NCBI RefSeq assembly: GCF_019703515.2
Contig: NC_059382.1
Span: 18,033,001 to 18,097,000, forward strand
Reading direction: 5' to 3'
From: Myxocyprinus asiaticus
Taxonomy: Eukaryota > Chordata > Actinopteri > Cypriniformes > Catostomidae
DNA: 64,000 nucleotides
The notes below the pieces were generated by a model. That model was not told the origin of the DNA. It ran no database searches and saw nothing but the letters and a program-made list of their open reading frames with translations. Below, one piece after another: positions 11,530 to 21,708 of this stretch. Numbering within the stretch: the stretch's first letter is position 1; every line of letters begins with the position of its first letter. Both the position numbers and the translations under genes were made by a program.

Positions 11530-12235
11530 GACCCCGTTTACACCTGGTATTAAGATGCGTTTTTGGTGATCTGATCACATGTGGTCAGCGCTAAATACAG
11601 GTCTAAAAGGAGTCTTAAACATCTTGTGATCGAATCATAAAAACCACATACAAATGTGGTCAAAAACGCATGCGACCACATCACATTTGAGGTGTAAATG
11701 CTAATCCGTCCTGTATGCATCCTGGCAGCAGCGAAGCGCCACCGCTCATCCGTCAATCAACCGCTGCACTAAAACAAGAGTTTAAACTTTGCTGGTTACT
11801 AGCGATTTAAAAGGAAATAACTGTTCAACAGGAAAATTTTAAAAAGCGGATATACTGTATACACAAACATGAAAACTTCACAGATCTTCTTCAGTGTGTC
11901 TGAAATCAACATGCATGGACACTTATGAAAAAGCATGAACATCTGCAGCTCAGGTTATTACAGGTAATCCACTAAAAAAAACCTGACAATTCTGCTCGAA
12001 ATGTTGCTTTTGTGCTTAGATTAAATTTCAGCTGCATCTGGGAGAAACTGCACCATCACTGACACAATGATTGATGTATGTCATCATGAAACAGAGGCTC
12101 TCCCCTCCAAATCCGAACACAAGTGGTCACAGGAGACGCATTTAGCCGACCAGGTGTAAACAGCGATGTGTCTCACCTGACTACATGTGATCAGATCACC
12201 CAAGTCGCATCTTAAAACCAGTTGTAAACAGGGTC
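11530..12235. mobile_element. MITE with TTA target duplication (Harbinger-like)
   Basis: The left end GACCCCGTTTACACCTGGTA and the reverse complement of the right end GACCCTGTTTACAACTGGTT match, and similarity continues into TTAAGATGCG...GTGATCTGATCACATGT. TTA flanks both sides (11527-11529 and 12236-12238), the duplication type of PIF/Harbinger elements. No transposase is encoded. Confidence 0.75.
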
Positions 12236-12844
12236 TTAGAGTTTAAACCTCTGTCTTGATTTGGTGGCAAATTGAATCCGATGTGCTGAAAGTCTTAACC
12301 GCGTTACCCCCTCAGCAGAACACTCATTTAAAATAGGGTTTTTGTTGTCCTTTTTTTAAACTTTTGAAGTAACTCCACACTGCAGACATTTTCTTTGTCT
12401 TCTGCAAAATTCTAGCTTCAAAGTGTATGCATGTAGGACAGTGCCTTGACTGGCTGATTGATAATGTCTTCTACAAACTAAATTTTACAAATGCAAATGT
12501 CCAAAGGCTTTAATTTTTCCAGATTTCATTCATGTGGGTTGGTACAGTATATTAGAACATTTTTATAGTTTGTGGACTTTTTAAAAACAATAAATATACC
12601 CAATAAATTACTAATCAAATGTTAAATATCTACCTTTTTTATACTACAGGCAATTGCTGACATTGTTAACAAGTTGCTTTGGATAAAAGTGTCTGCTTAA
12701 TCATTAAATAGAAATGTAAATATAAATAATTATTCAATAAATATCTTTATTTTTTGATACATGTGTGCATTAAGGTAGAAAATGGTAAATGTTTGAGTTA
12801 GTGACTCTCACCAGTTCCAGTCTTTGTGAGCCCTCCTAAAAACA

Positions 12845-13030
12845 AACAGCTTAAAAGGTGGTATGCTGGTCTTAGCTGGTTTATACTTGTTTATGGTCTC
12901 TCAGCCTTGTTAAACTGGTTTTCAGCTGGTCAGCCAGCTGGTTTTCCAGCCTGACCAGATGACAAGTGTCCAAAAACCTTCTAAAGCCAGCTAAACAGAC
13001 CAGCCAAACAGCTTGGCCAGTTTAGGGGAC
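12845..13030. repeat. palindromic GCTGGT-rich repeat
   Basis: GCTGGTCTTAGCTGGTTT on the left pairs with repeated AGCTAAACAGACCAGCC on the right, around a centre near 12950. A foldback repeat common in fish genomes; no coding capacity. Confidence 0.55.
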
Positions 13031-13039
13031 AAGCTAACC

Positions 13040-13225
13040 ACATTACATTCACACCAAACACACTTTTTTTCATTTATCCACACTGTTTCTCAATTGTTTT
13101 CCTAAGTAAACATGCACTAGATGGATGAACGCATCTTGAGACACCTGCTTTCTGTTGTATTTTTTGTGCTGCTTATTGTATTTTTAACGCAAGAATGTGT
13201 TCTGTCTGAACGGCCCACTAAACTT
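13040..13225. mobile_element. degenerate MITE related to 44391-44631
   Basis: TTCACACCAAACACA at the left, a shared core TTTTCCTAAGTAAACAT, and a right arm GCAAGAATGTGTTCTGTCTGAACGGCCC follow the same order as the better-preserved copy at 44391-44631. Confidence 0.5.
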
Positions 13226-14250
13226 TTTTATTTTAGCAACAGGGCTGACACTTCACAGACATTTTAACCTCATTATGAAACTAGTAACACTATAGTCATC
13301 AATGCCAACCTAGAGTTGACACATCTAGTAGCCTAAAATCACAACTGATGCAACAGAGGAACCAGGCTGTAAAATATCAGCATCAGACATCATTTTGAGG
13401 TACAAGCCCTCAATATGTCACATTTTTTAACACAGCTGCCTTGATGAGATCATGGTGAAAATTTGATGTGCTACCTAAATAGGAATAAACAAACTGTCAA
13501 GGAGTTGAAGAGTCTGGCTGAGCTCACTGACTGATAATACTGCAAACCAGAGCTGTACTCAATAATCAAAACAAGTAAGTACAACCCCCCCCCCACCCCC
13601 CAAATTAAAGTATACCATGATTAATGGAAACAAGTAAATGCTTCACGCTGTTGAATGTTCAAGCCAAATCTACGCCCTTGCTCCTGCACACACCTCTGTC
13701 AATGAGCATCTTTAGCTTACAAGACAAATAACTCTTTCTGAGAAAGCTTGAAGGGAAAAGAGAATCCAGCCTGACTCAGTGCAGCTGAATATCAGTAGGT
13801 TTGGAAGGGGTAACAGACGGAAAACGGGATTTGCTCTGCCGGTGCATAATTTTTAAAAATAAGCCTTCTAGAGGTGGTCATGAGGGCCTAAGAGGGGTTT
13901 GTAGGAGTCGATCCAGCAACTTTCGAATGTAGAAACTGGATGATCAGTACAGCATGTTATTGCACGGATCCAGCCAAGTTAAAGCTTTTAAGAAAAAAAG
14001 TATAACCCAAAGGAGTCTTGTCTCCGTCTGGTTTATTGTCTAATTTATGTGTTTCATCGATATGCTATATCTGTTTCATCATTCACTTAGATCAATCACC
14101 AATTGAATATTTCAAAAATTCAAGAAATTTTAACATGCTTTTTACATTCTTTAAAGTTCAAGTTCATTTATACAGACAATCCAACTCTTCCTATGACATA
14201 AAATAAATACATGCTCTCTATTTGTGAGCTGCCTAACCTAAACATGCTCC
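13226..14250. other. intergenic DNA, no gene seen
   Basis: AT-rich. Contains a short poly-C tract near 13585-13600. No coding structure recognised. Confidence 0.5.
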
Positions 14251-14550
14251 TTAAAGGGATAGTTTGGCAAAATAAATAAATAAATAATATTGTCATCCTC
14301 ATGTCCTCCAATCCCATATGACCATCTTTCTTCTGTTGAAGCTAGGCATAAAAACAGCCTTAGTCACCATTTACTTTAATTGTATAGAAAAAAGATGCAT
14401 GTGAATGGTGAAAAGTGAATGGTGCCTGAGGCTGTCAGTCCCTAATATTGTGACTGTTTGTGTTCCATGTCAAAGTCATATGGGTTTGGAACAACATGAG
14501 GAGTAAATAATGACAGATTTTTATTTTTTTTGGTGAAACTATGCCTTTAA
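14251..14550. mobile_element. TTAA-type foldback MITE
   Basis: Starts TTAAAGGGATAGTTTGGC and ends TGGTGAAACTATGCCTTTAA, with TTAA at both borders (14251-14254, 14547-14550). Inner arms also pair (CTCATGTCCTCCAATCCCATATGA with CATATGGGTTTGGAACAACATGAGG). Confidence 0.75.
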
Positions 14551-16162
14551 TAATGAAGATTTTTACACCCCCTGACCAGTCAAAGGTTGAGCATTAAAAC
14601 AAACCAAACATCAATGATTAATGGCCCCCTTTCTTTCTAATTAGAAGCATCCACAAAAAAAGAAAAAAAAGAAAATAATAATAATAATAATAAATATAAA
14701 ATCTTCGTCCCAATTCAATCAGCTAGTGTGTCTCCTTATACACCCAAGAAAATTTTGTTCCAATTCATGTTGACCCTTCCTGAAACACAGGTCTTCAGTC
14801 TTCCTGTTTAATAACAGCCTTTTGTTTGGATGCAGAAAACATTCACCCCTGAGCAACAGATTAGCAATGCTGGCTCTTTGTGTGGCTGTACAAAGCCAGA
14901 GCAATTAAGGCTCTTCTTCCCCTTAACAAGCTTTAATCCAGACATGCTTTCATTTAATTTCATCTTTCTTTGCCAGTGCCAGCAAGACTGAGAGATACTC
15001 CCCTGTGCTTTATATACACTGCCAATTGGGAGCCACTGCTCTCAGCACCTAATCCTTGTCATCTGCATGCTCAGGAATTTATTGCATGGAATTAAACAGA
15101 GGGATCTGATGTCTAATAAAGTTTTTCCACATGTAACTGCCATAATAATTACAGTACTTGTTTTATGGCCAATATTATGGATGTTGTTGACATGGTATGT
15201 TACCATTTTAATAAACAATTACAAATGAAACCGCTTTAATTGTAATTATCGTAACTGTTTATCCTAGACAACATTAGATTAAATGGACAACAAATTGAGA
15301 CTTTTGTTTCAAGATGTGTGTAATTTTGTTTATGTTAAAAATCTTGTGTCACTGTGATGCTATCAAAATACATTCATCTGCTAGTTTGAGCAGCCCATTC
15401 CAGGCCGACAAAGAAACACTGGTTCAACTAATGGTGTGAGTATGAGGCAGGACTTTCTGTTCGTATAACCAATGAAAGATGGGGGGCATTTTCTTGAATC
15501 CATTTGATGACGCTAGTGGTGCAGACAATACACCCTACCTCCTGATCCTCAGTCTCCTGCTCCTCAGATTTTTATCCTGAGAAAAAGACCTCTTTTAGAG
15601 TCATATTTATCCAAGTACAAATTAACTGAGCAATGTTATCGACACAACATGATCACACGGGAAGTCAGAATGTTCCAGTACCCTGACATCGGCACCATTA
15701 TGCAGAGTTACTGACAAGCAGCATCTCCCTTCAAACATTTTTACATCGGTTCAGATGTGTTTACCTTCCTCTGTGGGGCAACCGGAAGCACATTGTGTCA
15801 GTTGCGGGGGAGATCCAGGTTCTTTTCCCATATTGAAACAGAAAGTAATCGTGTTTGCATAATCAATGATGAGCGTGATTCTGAGGTTCTATTTCGAAAA
15901 TCTCCGATTTTCATTTAATTTGAACCCAGCAACATTTATTCACAGTGATGAAAGTTTAATCAGCAATATTTATTATGTTTGTAGCATTAAATGTTTAATC
16001 AGTTGTTTTCTGTACACGTTCTGCTCTTTTGAAGTGACCTGTTTAGTTCTGGATTTATTCCAAATCTTCCAGTCGCTTCTTGTAAAGAGCAGACCCAAAT
16101 TTTAGTCTTGATTCAATGATCCCGGTCCACCAGTGTCCACCGTAACAAATCCCACACTCATT
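14551..16162. other. intergenic DNA with a candidate conserved block
   Basis: No gene seen. There is a short (ATA)n run at about 14674-14694. The stretch 14940-15130 is compositionally balanced and lacks repeats or long frames, unlike its AT-rich flanks; it is a candidate non-coding conserved element (inference only). Confidence 0.4.
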
Positions 16163-16620
16163 TTAACACACTAGTAATATTTTGGTAAGACACAGACCAA
16201 AATATAACTCCTTTTTAGTCTCCTTGGTGATCATGATTTCAAGATCGATTACAGTTCCTAGTGCTTGAGTGTTAGATGGCGCTATAGGAAGTGCAATCGA
16301 GCTTGAAATCATGATCGAGGAGACTGCTGTCAAGATGTACAGTGAAAAAGGAGTTATATTTTTGTCTATTCTCACCAAAAACCAACCGGATCGCTTCAGA
16401 AGACACTGATTAAACCACCGGATGTTTATGTTGACATTATCTGCTTTTTGGAGCTTCAAAGGTCTGACCACCATTCACTTGCATTCAACTGACAGAGCTG
16501 AGATATTCTTCAAAAAATCATAATTTGTATTCTGAAGAAGAAAGAAGTAATACACAACAGGGATGGCATGAGGGTGAGTGAATGAGAGAAATTTCATTTT
16601 TGGGTGAACTAACCCTTTAA
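16163..16620. mobile_element. composite palindromic MITE
   Basis: AAAATATAACTCCTTTTT near 16200 pairs with AAAAAGGAGTTATATTTT near 16350, and ATCATGATTTCAAG pairs with CTTGAAATCATGAT within. The right side (about 16400-16620) ends TTTTTGGGTGAACTAACCCTTTAA, the terminus of the TTAA foldback family. The matching left terminus is absent, so this is a rearranged or nested pair. Confidence 0.6.
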
Positions 16621-17044
16621 TTCAAGAGCTAATATACATAATCAGATGCTTATTATGGTTAAAACATGATCCATTGTGTAATTTAAAAATGCTCTGAATA
16701 ACTCATCCATATATCCTGTATTACATGCAGGGGCATTGCTAGACTTCAGTGACATCCGGGGCTTAGCCCACAGGGCATATAAAAATATAAAAATAAGAAG
16801 AATCCTTCCTTCAGTGAGTTAAAAAATTACCACCCTACTTGTCAAATAACAGTTAGGGCCTATATTGAGCACACAACACTGACACCTATTCAGAACTTTA
16901 TATGAGCAAACGTCAGGTGCACAATAAACGGATCAAACACGTATCAAAGCGAAAATTACAACTTGTCGGCTCATTTGTTCATTGTGCAGAAACTAACGCT
17001 AAGAATAAAATCAAAGTATTTTTACAGTTTAAATTTGCAATTGT

Positions 17045-18003
17045 CATTTATCATAATATTTTGAGAATAAAGTAAAAATTACGAGAAGAAAGTCAAAGCA
17101 GTATGAGATTAAAGTCATAATATTTTGAGAATAAATCAAAAGGATAGTGATGTGGTGGACAACAGCAAAGTGGAGCATCTGGGTCTTTACATACAACACC
17201 ACTAACCAGGGGGATAACTTGGCTATGCAACCGAGCTGAATTTGTGGGAAGTTTTTGCGAGCTCTCTGTTCATGAATGAGGTGTGCATTAGTACAGGAGT
17301 TTTCATGTGGGCGCCTGTCAAGGGAGGCACGAGATATAGGCTCACATTCAAGTGAAGTGAAAAATAATTGGAACTGCTGCATTATATAAATCTATATCAA
17401 GATATTGTATGTGGTAAAATCCCCTCTCAGTTACAGTGTTGTTTAGAGAGGAAAACCCAATGCCGATCGGGACTGCGTAAATCTGTCTGGTTCTTTCTCC
17501 TAAAATTTAATTTCCTACATATCCACTGCAGTGTCCGGATACTAATAACTCTGTGCTGATGAGCCAAAAGACCAAGGATTTAATTATTGCTAAATCCTAA
17601 ACTAAAGTATACCTATGATTTAACTACATCCTCCACATCCATCTCTTGCAATAATGAAGCTGCAGGCTCGGCGTCCGTTATATCATTGTGATAATGATGC
17701 TCTGTTTAGCCTAATATTGAGATTTTTTTCTATAATATTTCTACTTTATTCACACAATATACTACTTTCACAATGCTAAGACTTTATTCTAATAATTTTT
17801 ACTTTGTTCTCAAAATATTATGTCTATAATCTCAAAATGCTATGACTTTTTTTCCTAATAATTTTGACTTTATTCTCATACAAGATTTTATATCATAATA
17901 CTACGATTTTATTCTCAAACTATTACGATTTCAATCTCATAATGCTTCAACTTAAGTTTCGTAATTTTTACTTTATTTGCAAAATATTACGATTTTATTA
18001 TCG
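17045..18003. repeat. inverted AATATT-rich repeat inside the hAT element
   Basis: The left side (17045-17140) carries repeated TAATATTTTGAGAATAAA. The right side (about 17715-18003) carries several inverted versions (TTTATTCTCAAAATATTA-like). They enclose about 580 bp without coding signal. Probably subterminal transposase-binding-type repeats or an inner foldback. Confidence 0.5.
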
Positions 18004-18004
18004 A

Positions 18005-18027
18005 TTTTTTTTTTTTTTTTTTTTTTA
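18005..18027. repeat. poly-T tract
   Basis: An uninterrupted run of T of more than 20 bases inside the hAT element. Confidence 0.9.
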
Positions 18028-18139
18028 CATGGCAATAAAACACCATCGTGGGATTGAGTAAAGTTAAAAATAACTTTATTTTTTTAAAATGCATCTCGAA
18101 ACACCTGCGTTGGGTTTCATGATTCCAGGTTGTTTTTAA

Positions 18140-18530
18140 CAAAGTAAAGTTTCAACATTTGATAAATGGTAAGGGAGTGTTTTTCCCCCTTTTGCTCTGG
18201 TGTGCAGACTTACGTACAATAATTAGACAAGTTCAATGTCATTTGATTTTAAACCATTTAAAAATCTAGGCAACCCAAAGAGGCTTTTTAAACGCAGTAG
18301 TGTAACTCCACGCACATGACATGAAAATGTGAACCGAGACCGGGCAGAGCACATATACAGGCAGTGACAGTTCGATCACTTTTGTTTGACTTTAATGTGA
18401 GATTTTTCATTTTAAAAACTTTGTATTGTGCTATTTAAGCTTATAGCTCACTGTTCTGCTATTTTGAGTTGTGTTTGAGGAAATTTCATTGCAGTAAACA
18501 TGCTTCATTCCCTCGTAGCCTACTGACTCC
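18140..18530. repeat. segment homologous to 43420-43830
   Basis: Long shared words in the same order, for example TCATTTGATTTTAAACCATT against CCATTTGATTTTAAACCATT, CTCCACGCACATGACA in both, and GTGACAGTT...TTTTTGTTTGA in both. The two stretches are the same dispersed family, probably the inner part of a hAT-related element. Confidence 0.7.
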
Positions 18531-18597
18531 TGATTAAACCCAAATAACCGAACAAGTAGACTGTTGCATGCATTAAAATCTACTTGGTGTGTGGATT

Positions 18598-18910
18598 TGT
18601 GAAGAGGCAGGCAAGGAATGAGGATTTAAATGCAGCTTTAATTAAACAAAGGTAAACAAAGTAACTTAGAATATAAAAGGAAACAAAACACAGGGAACCA
18701 AGCACAGAGCATCAAACAATACATGCAAAGACTGACAAAGAAAACAGGGAAAACAAGGGCTTAAATACACAGGGGCAAACAAGGGAACGAGGAACACCAG
18801 GGAAACCAATCATGAAATGAAACTACAAAAGAACTACAAAATTAACAGGAACAAGGAACTAAACAAGAATTTCAACATAAGTCTAAGCAAAAAACAGGGA
18901 ATACGTGACA
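18598..18910 (-). repeat. 3' LTR of the nested retroelement
   Basis: Direct repeat of 20976-21294 with substitutions and small indels. Adjacent to the purine-rich tract on its internal side. Confidence 0.88.
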
Positions 18911-18931
18911 GAGCCTCCCTTTAAGGAGCGG
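18911..18931 (-). promoter_or_regulatory. polypurine tract of the LTR element
   Basis: On the minus strand the last internal bases before the 3' LTR are CTTAAAGGGAGGCTC, a purine run where plus-strand synthesis would be primed. Confidence 0.6.
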
Positions 18932-19369
18932 ATTCACAAGGGGCAAGGGAAGCAGAGGAACAAGGCAAATCAGGGAGGCTTGAGACCAAGGCGGAGCCGG
19001 AGGGATGGAGAGCCAGGGCGACGCTGCAGGCTCGGAGGAACAAGCTGGAGCCCGAGGTTCAAAGGGCTGAGGTGGAGCTGGGGGCTCGGAAGACCGAGGC
19101 TGAGCTGGTGGGAGTGAGGACCAAGAAGACCAGAGCAGATCAAGCAGACGGCCAGGAGACCAAGGAGACCAGAGCAGATCAGGCGGATGGCCAGGAGACC
19201 AGAGCAGATCAGGCGGATAGCCAGGAGACCAGAGCAGATCAGGCGGATAGCCAGGAGACCAGAGCAGATCAGGCAGATGGCCAGGAGACCAAGGAGACCA
19301 GAGCAGATCAGGCAGATGGCCAGGAGACCAAGGAGGTGACCTCAAGGTGGGGACTGGGTCAGGAGTCAT
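18932..19369 (-). pseudogene. proline-rich C-terminal part of the gag-like product
   Basis: A minus-strand frame from 19369 into the LTR begins MTPDPVPTL and continues with repeats of LLWSPGYPPD and LLWSPWSPGHLPD, then a Pro/Ser-rich tail. It is in a different frame from the upstream 19378-20589 frame, so a frameshift lies near 19369. No catalytic motif. Confidence 0.5.
19120..19338. repeat. 30/39-bp minisatellite
   Basis: About six units based on AGACCAGAGCAGATCAGGCG, 30 bp long or 39 bp when a 9-bp ACCAAGGAG insert is present. Both lengths are multiples of three and keep the minus-strand frame open (10- or 13-residue units). Confidence 0.85.
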
Positions 19370-19552
19370 GGTAGACGACTACAGGGCCGAAATAGGTTCA
19401 GGAGGTCTGGGAGGCAGCCGCAGGGCCAAGACAGGGTCAGGAGGCCTGGGAGGCAGCCGCAGGGCAGAGACAGGGTCAGCCTAGTCTCTGGGGAAGCAGG
19501 CGGAGCCGTGGAAGACTCTGTGGGCGGAGCCAGGAGAGGCTCGACGAAGGCA

Positions 19553-19786
19553 GGCGGAGCCAGGAGAGGCTCGAGGGTCGAAGCCATTGATGGCGGAGCC
19601 GTGGGAGGCTCGAGGGTCGAAGCCAAGGAAGGCAGAGCCGTGGGAGGCTCGAGGGGCGAAGCCAAGGAAGGCAGAGCCGTGGGAGGCTCGAGGGGCGAAG
19701 CCAAGGAAGGTGGAGCCATGGGAGGCTCGAGGGGCGAAGCCAAGGAAGGCGGAGCCGTGGGAGGCTCGAGACAAAGAGTCCTGGAT
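19553..19786. repeat. 39-bp minisatellite, second type
   Basis: Six tandem units starting GGCGGAGCCGTGGGAGGCTC at 19553, 19592, 19631, 19670, 19709 and 19748. Exactly 39 bp apart, each encoding 13 residues on the minus strand. Confidence 0.9.
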
Positions 19787-19833
19787 GACTGGGAAACAAT
19801 CTCCGTGGTCACGAACATGGGAAGAGACTAGGG

Positions 19834-20520
19834 AACGACCTCTGTGGTCGTGGGCATCTGCAGCGACTCGGGAATGACCTCTGTGGTCGTGGGCATCTGC
19901 AGCGACTCGGGAACGACCTCTGTGGTCGTGGGCATCTGCAGCGACTCGGGAACGACCTCTGTGGTCGTGGGCATCTGCAGCGACTCGGGAACGACCTCTG
20001 TGGTCGTGGGCATCTGCAGCGACTCGGGAACGACCTCTGTGGTCGTGGGCATCTGCAGCGACTCGGGAACGACCTCTGTGGTCGTGGGCATCTGCAGCGA
20101 CTCGGGAACGACCTCTGTGGTCGTGGGCATCTGCAGCGACTCGGGAACGACCTCTGTGGTCGTGGGCATCTGCAGCGACTCGGGAACGACCTCTGTGGTC
20201 GTGGGCATCTGCAGCGACTCGGGAACGACCTCTGTGGTCGTGGGCATCTGCAGCGACTCGGGAACGACCTCTGTGGTCGTGGGCATCTGCAGCGACTCGG
20301 GAACGACCTCTGTGGTCGTGGGCATCTGCAGCGACTCGGGAACGACCTCTGTGGTCGTGGGCATCTGCAGCGACTCGGGAACGACCTCTGTGGTCGTGGG
20401 CATCTGCAGCGACTCGGGAACGACCTCTGTGGTCGTGGGCATCTGCAGTGACTCGGGAACGACCTCTGTGGTCGTGGGCATGGACAGAGACTCGGGAACG
20501 ACCTCTGTGGTGGTGAACAT
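19834..20520. repeat. 39-bp minisatellite, first type
   Basis: Sixteen nearly identical 39-bp units from 19834 to 20457 beginning AACGACCTCTGTGGTCGTGG, then one divergent unit (20458-20496) and a partial one. The few differences include AATGACC at the second unit and GCAGTGACT in the sixteenth. No spacers, so not a CRISPR array. Confidence 0.96.
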
Positions 20521-20609
20521 TGGCTCGTTGGCCGTGGCAGGCGTGGACGCTGACAATTTGTGAGGTAGGGTCTTCATGGCCCTATGCACCTACATCAGTG
20601 GCAGATCAT

Positions 20610-20966
20610 TCAACTTGGAGACAGTGGCCATGGAAGGCTTCGAGACAGGGGCCGCGGGAGGCTTGGAGCGAGGAGCCGTGGGAGGCTTGGAGCAGAAGAT
20701 GTGGGTTTTGGCCCAGGGTTCCCGCCATAATCCACTGTGTAAAGGGATCTGCAAAGTTCCAGAGCCTTCTCCAAATATTTGCAGAGCGTCCAGTGAGGAT
20801 CAGCCAGAGGCATCAGTTCCTTCTGTGCACTATTCAGACCACCAGAGAGCGGTCTGGATAGTGCACTAAATTTGCTAGCTCTAAAAACTCACGGACGTGA
20901 TCCTCAACTGGACGGTACCCTTGCTTCAGAAGCTAAATTCTGACAGCCACTAGATCCATTTTTGGT
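20610..20966 (-). pseudogene. degenerate gag-like N-terminal region
   Basis: On the minus strand, close to the 5' LTR, a frame starts MDLVAVRI at about 20960 and shows GYRPVEDHVREFLELANLVH, then after stops and a frame change DPHWTLCKYLEKALELC near 20800. This layout (a helix-rich segment, then HWTL and an EKALEL helix) is typical of the gag-like proteins of fish LTR elements. At least two stops and one frameshift interrupt it. Confidence 0.55.
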
Positions 20967-20975
20967 CAGTCTTTC

Positions 20976-21294
20976 TGTGACATGGCAGGCGAGGAATGAG
21001 GATCTAAATCCTAGTAGCTTTAATAAAACAAAGATAAACAAAGTAAATCAGAATATAAGGGAACACAGGGAACCAAGCAAAGAGCATCAAACAATACATG
21101 CAAAGACTGACAAGGAAAACAGGGAAAACAAGGCTTAAATACACAGGGGCAAACAAGGGAACGAGGAACACCTGGGGAACCAATCAGGGAAAAACCAATC
21201 ATAAAATGAAACTACAAAAGGACTACAAAACTAACAGGAACGAGGAACTAAACAAGAATTTCAACATAAAAGTCTAAGCAAAAAATACGTGACA
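20976..21294 (-). repeat. 5' LTR of the nested retroelement
   Basis: Direct repeat of 18598-18910. Its outer edge touches the GGATT target duplication. Confidence 0.88.
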
Positions 21295-21708
21295 GGATTG
21301 TTAAAAACAAATGAAGATTAGAAATGAGGTTCATAGATTATATACTTAGAAATAAGACTTGCATAATAAAACCTCAGTGCCTCTGATACAGAAAAGCTGC
21401 ACCCCTGTGAGAGAAAATAGAAAGCTTCCACAGGAGGCGTTTGTAACTATTCGTCTGATGAACTTGAGCATGAACAGAAGGTAAAAGTCAAAGTGCGAAC
21501 TGTCAATTAATGCAAGTTGGGCTCACTGATCGGAATTAATTTAAATTAGAAGCCAGAATTGCAGCCTGCCTTGTTGCTTTTGTACCATGATATAATGAAC
21601 ATTAAGCCTTACATTTTGTTTTCCACAAAAAAATATTCAGGGCTAATAACAAAAGATCCGGGGCTTCAGCCCTATCAGCCAAGGTCTAGCTATGCCACTG
21701 ATTACATG

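Larger units (their letters stand above)
19378..20589 (-). pseudogene. gag-like frame with in-frame minisatellites, one nonsense codon
   Basis: Read on the minus strand from 20589 (MHRAMKTLPHKL) the frame passes through the 39-bp array as repeated MPTTTEVVPESLQ. It meets a single TAG near 19829, where the repeat pattern predicts GAG, and continues in the same frame through 19818 (FVTTEIVSQ) into repeated LEPPTAPPSLASP. The two open parts differ by 257 whole codons, so only the stop separates them. The product is low-complexity, without zinc knuckle or enzyme motif. The plus strand is also open across the array but shows no continuation outside it. Confidence 0.65.
18598..21294 (-). mobile_element. 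LTR retroelement with gag-like region only, nested in hAT
   Basis: Two direct repeats of about 313 bp (18598-18910) and 319 bp (20976-21294) bound a 2.07-kb interior. GGATT is duplicated exactly outside both (18593-18597 and 21295-21299). On the minus strand each repeat begins TGTCACGTATT and ends in CA. The 5' repeat has a TATTTAAG promoter-like word (complement, near 21137) and an ATTAAAG-type polyadenylation word. A purine run AAAGGGAGGC sits against the 3' repeat (18911-18925, complement). The interior holds only a degenerate gag-like region with coding minisatellites: no protease, reverse transcriptase or integrase. I could not identify a tRNA primer site. Confidence 0.88.
16728..21700. 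mobile_element. non-autonomous hAT element with 8-bp target duplication
   Basis: The left end CAGGGGCATTGCTAGAC and the reverse complement of the right end CAGTGGCATAGCTAGAC form the inverted ends. ATTACATG is duplicated exactly on both sides (16720-16727 and 21701-21708), matching the 8-bp duplication of hAT insertions. Total 4973 bp, of which about 2.7 kb is a later LTR retroelement (18598-21294). The remaining 2.27 kb shows no hAT transposase or BED finger. Needs a transposase in trans. Confidence 0.85.

Noticed and set aside
19834..20520. CRISPR-like array
   Set aside because: Units are contiguous without unique spacers and the genome is a fish; this is a minisatellite.
19844..20563. 239-codon plus-strand frame of repeated VVVGICSDSGTTS
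   Set aside because: It exists only because the 39-bp array has no stop in this frame. It ends at the array borders, while the minus-strand frame continues beyond the array in the gag-like region.
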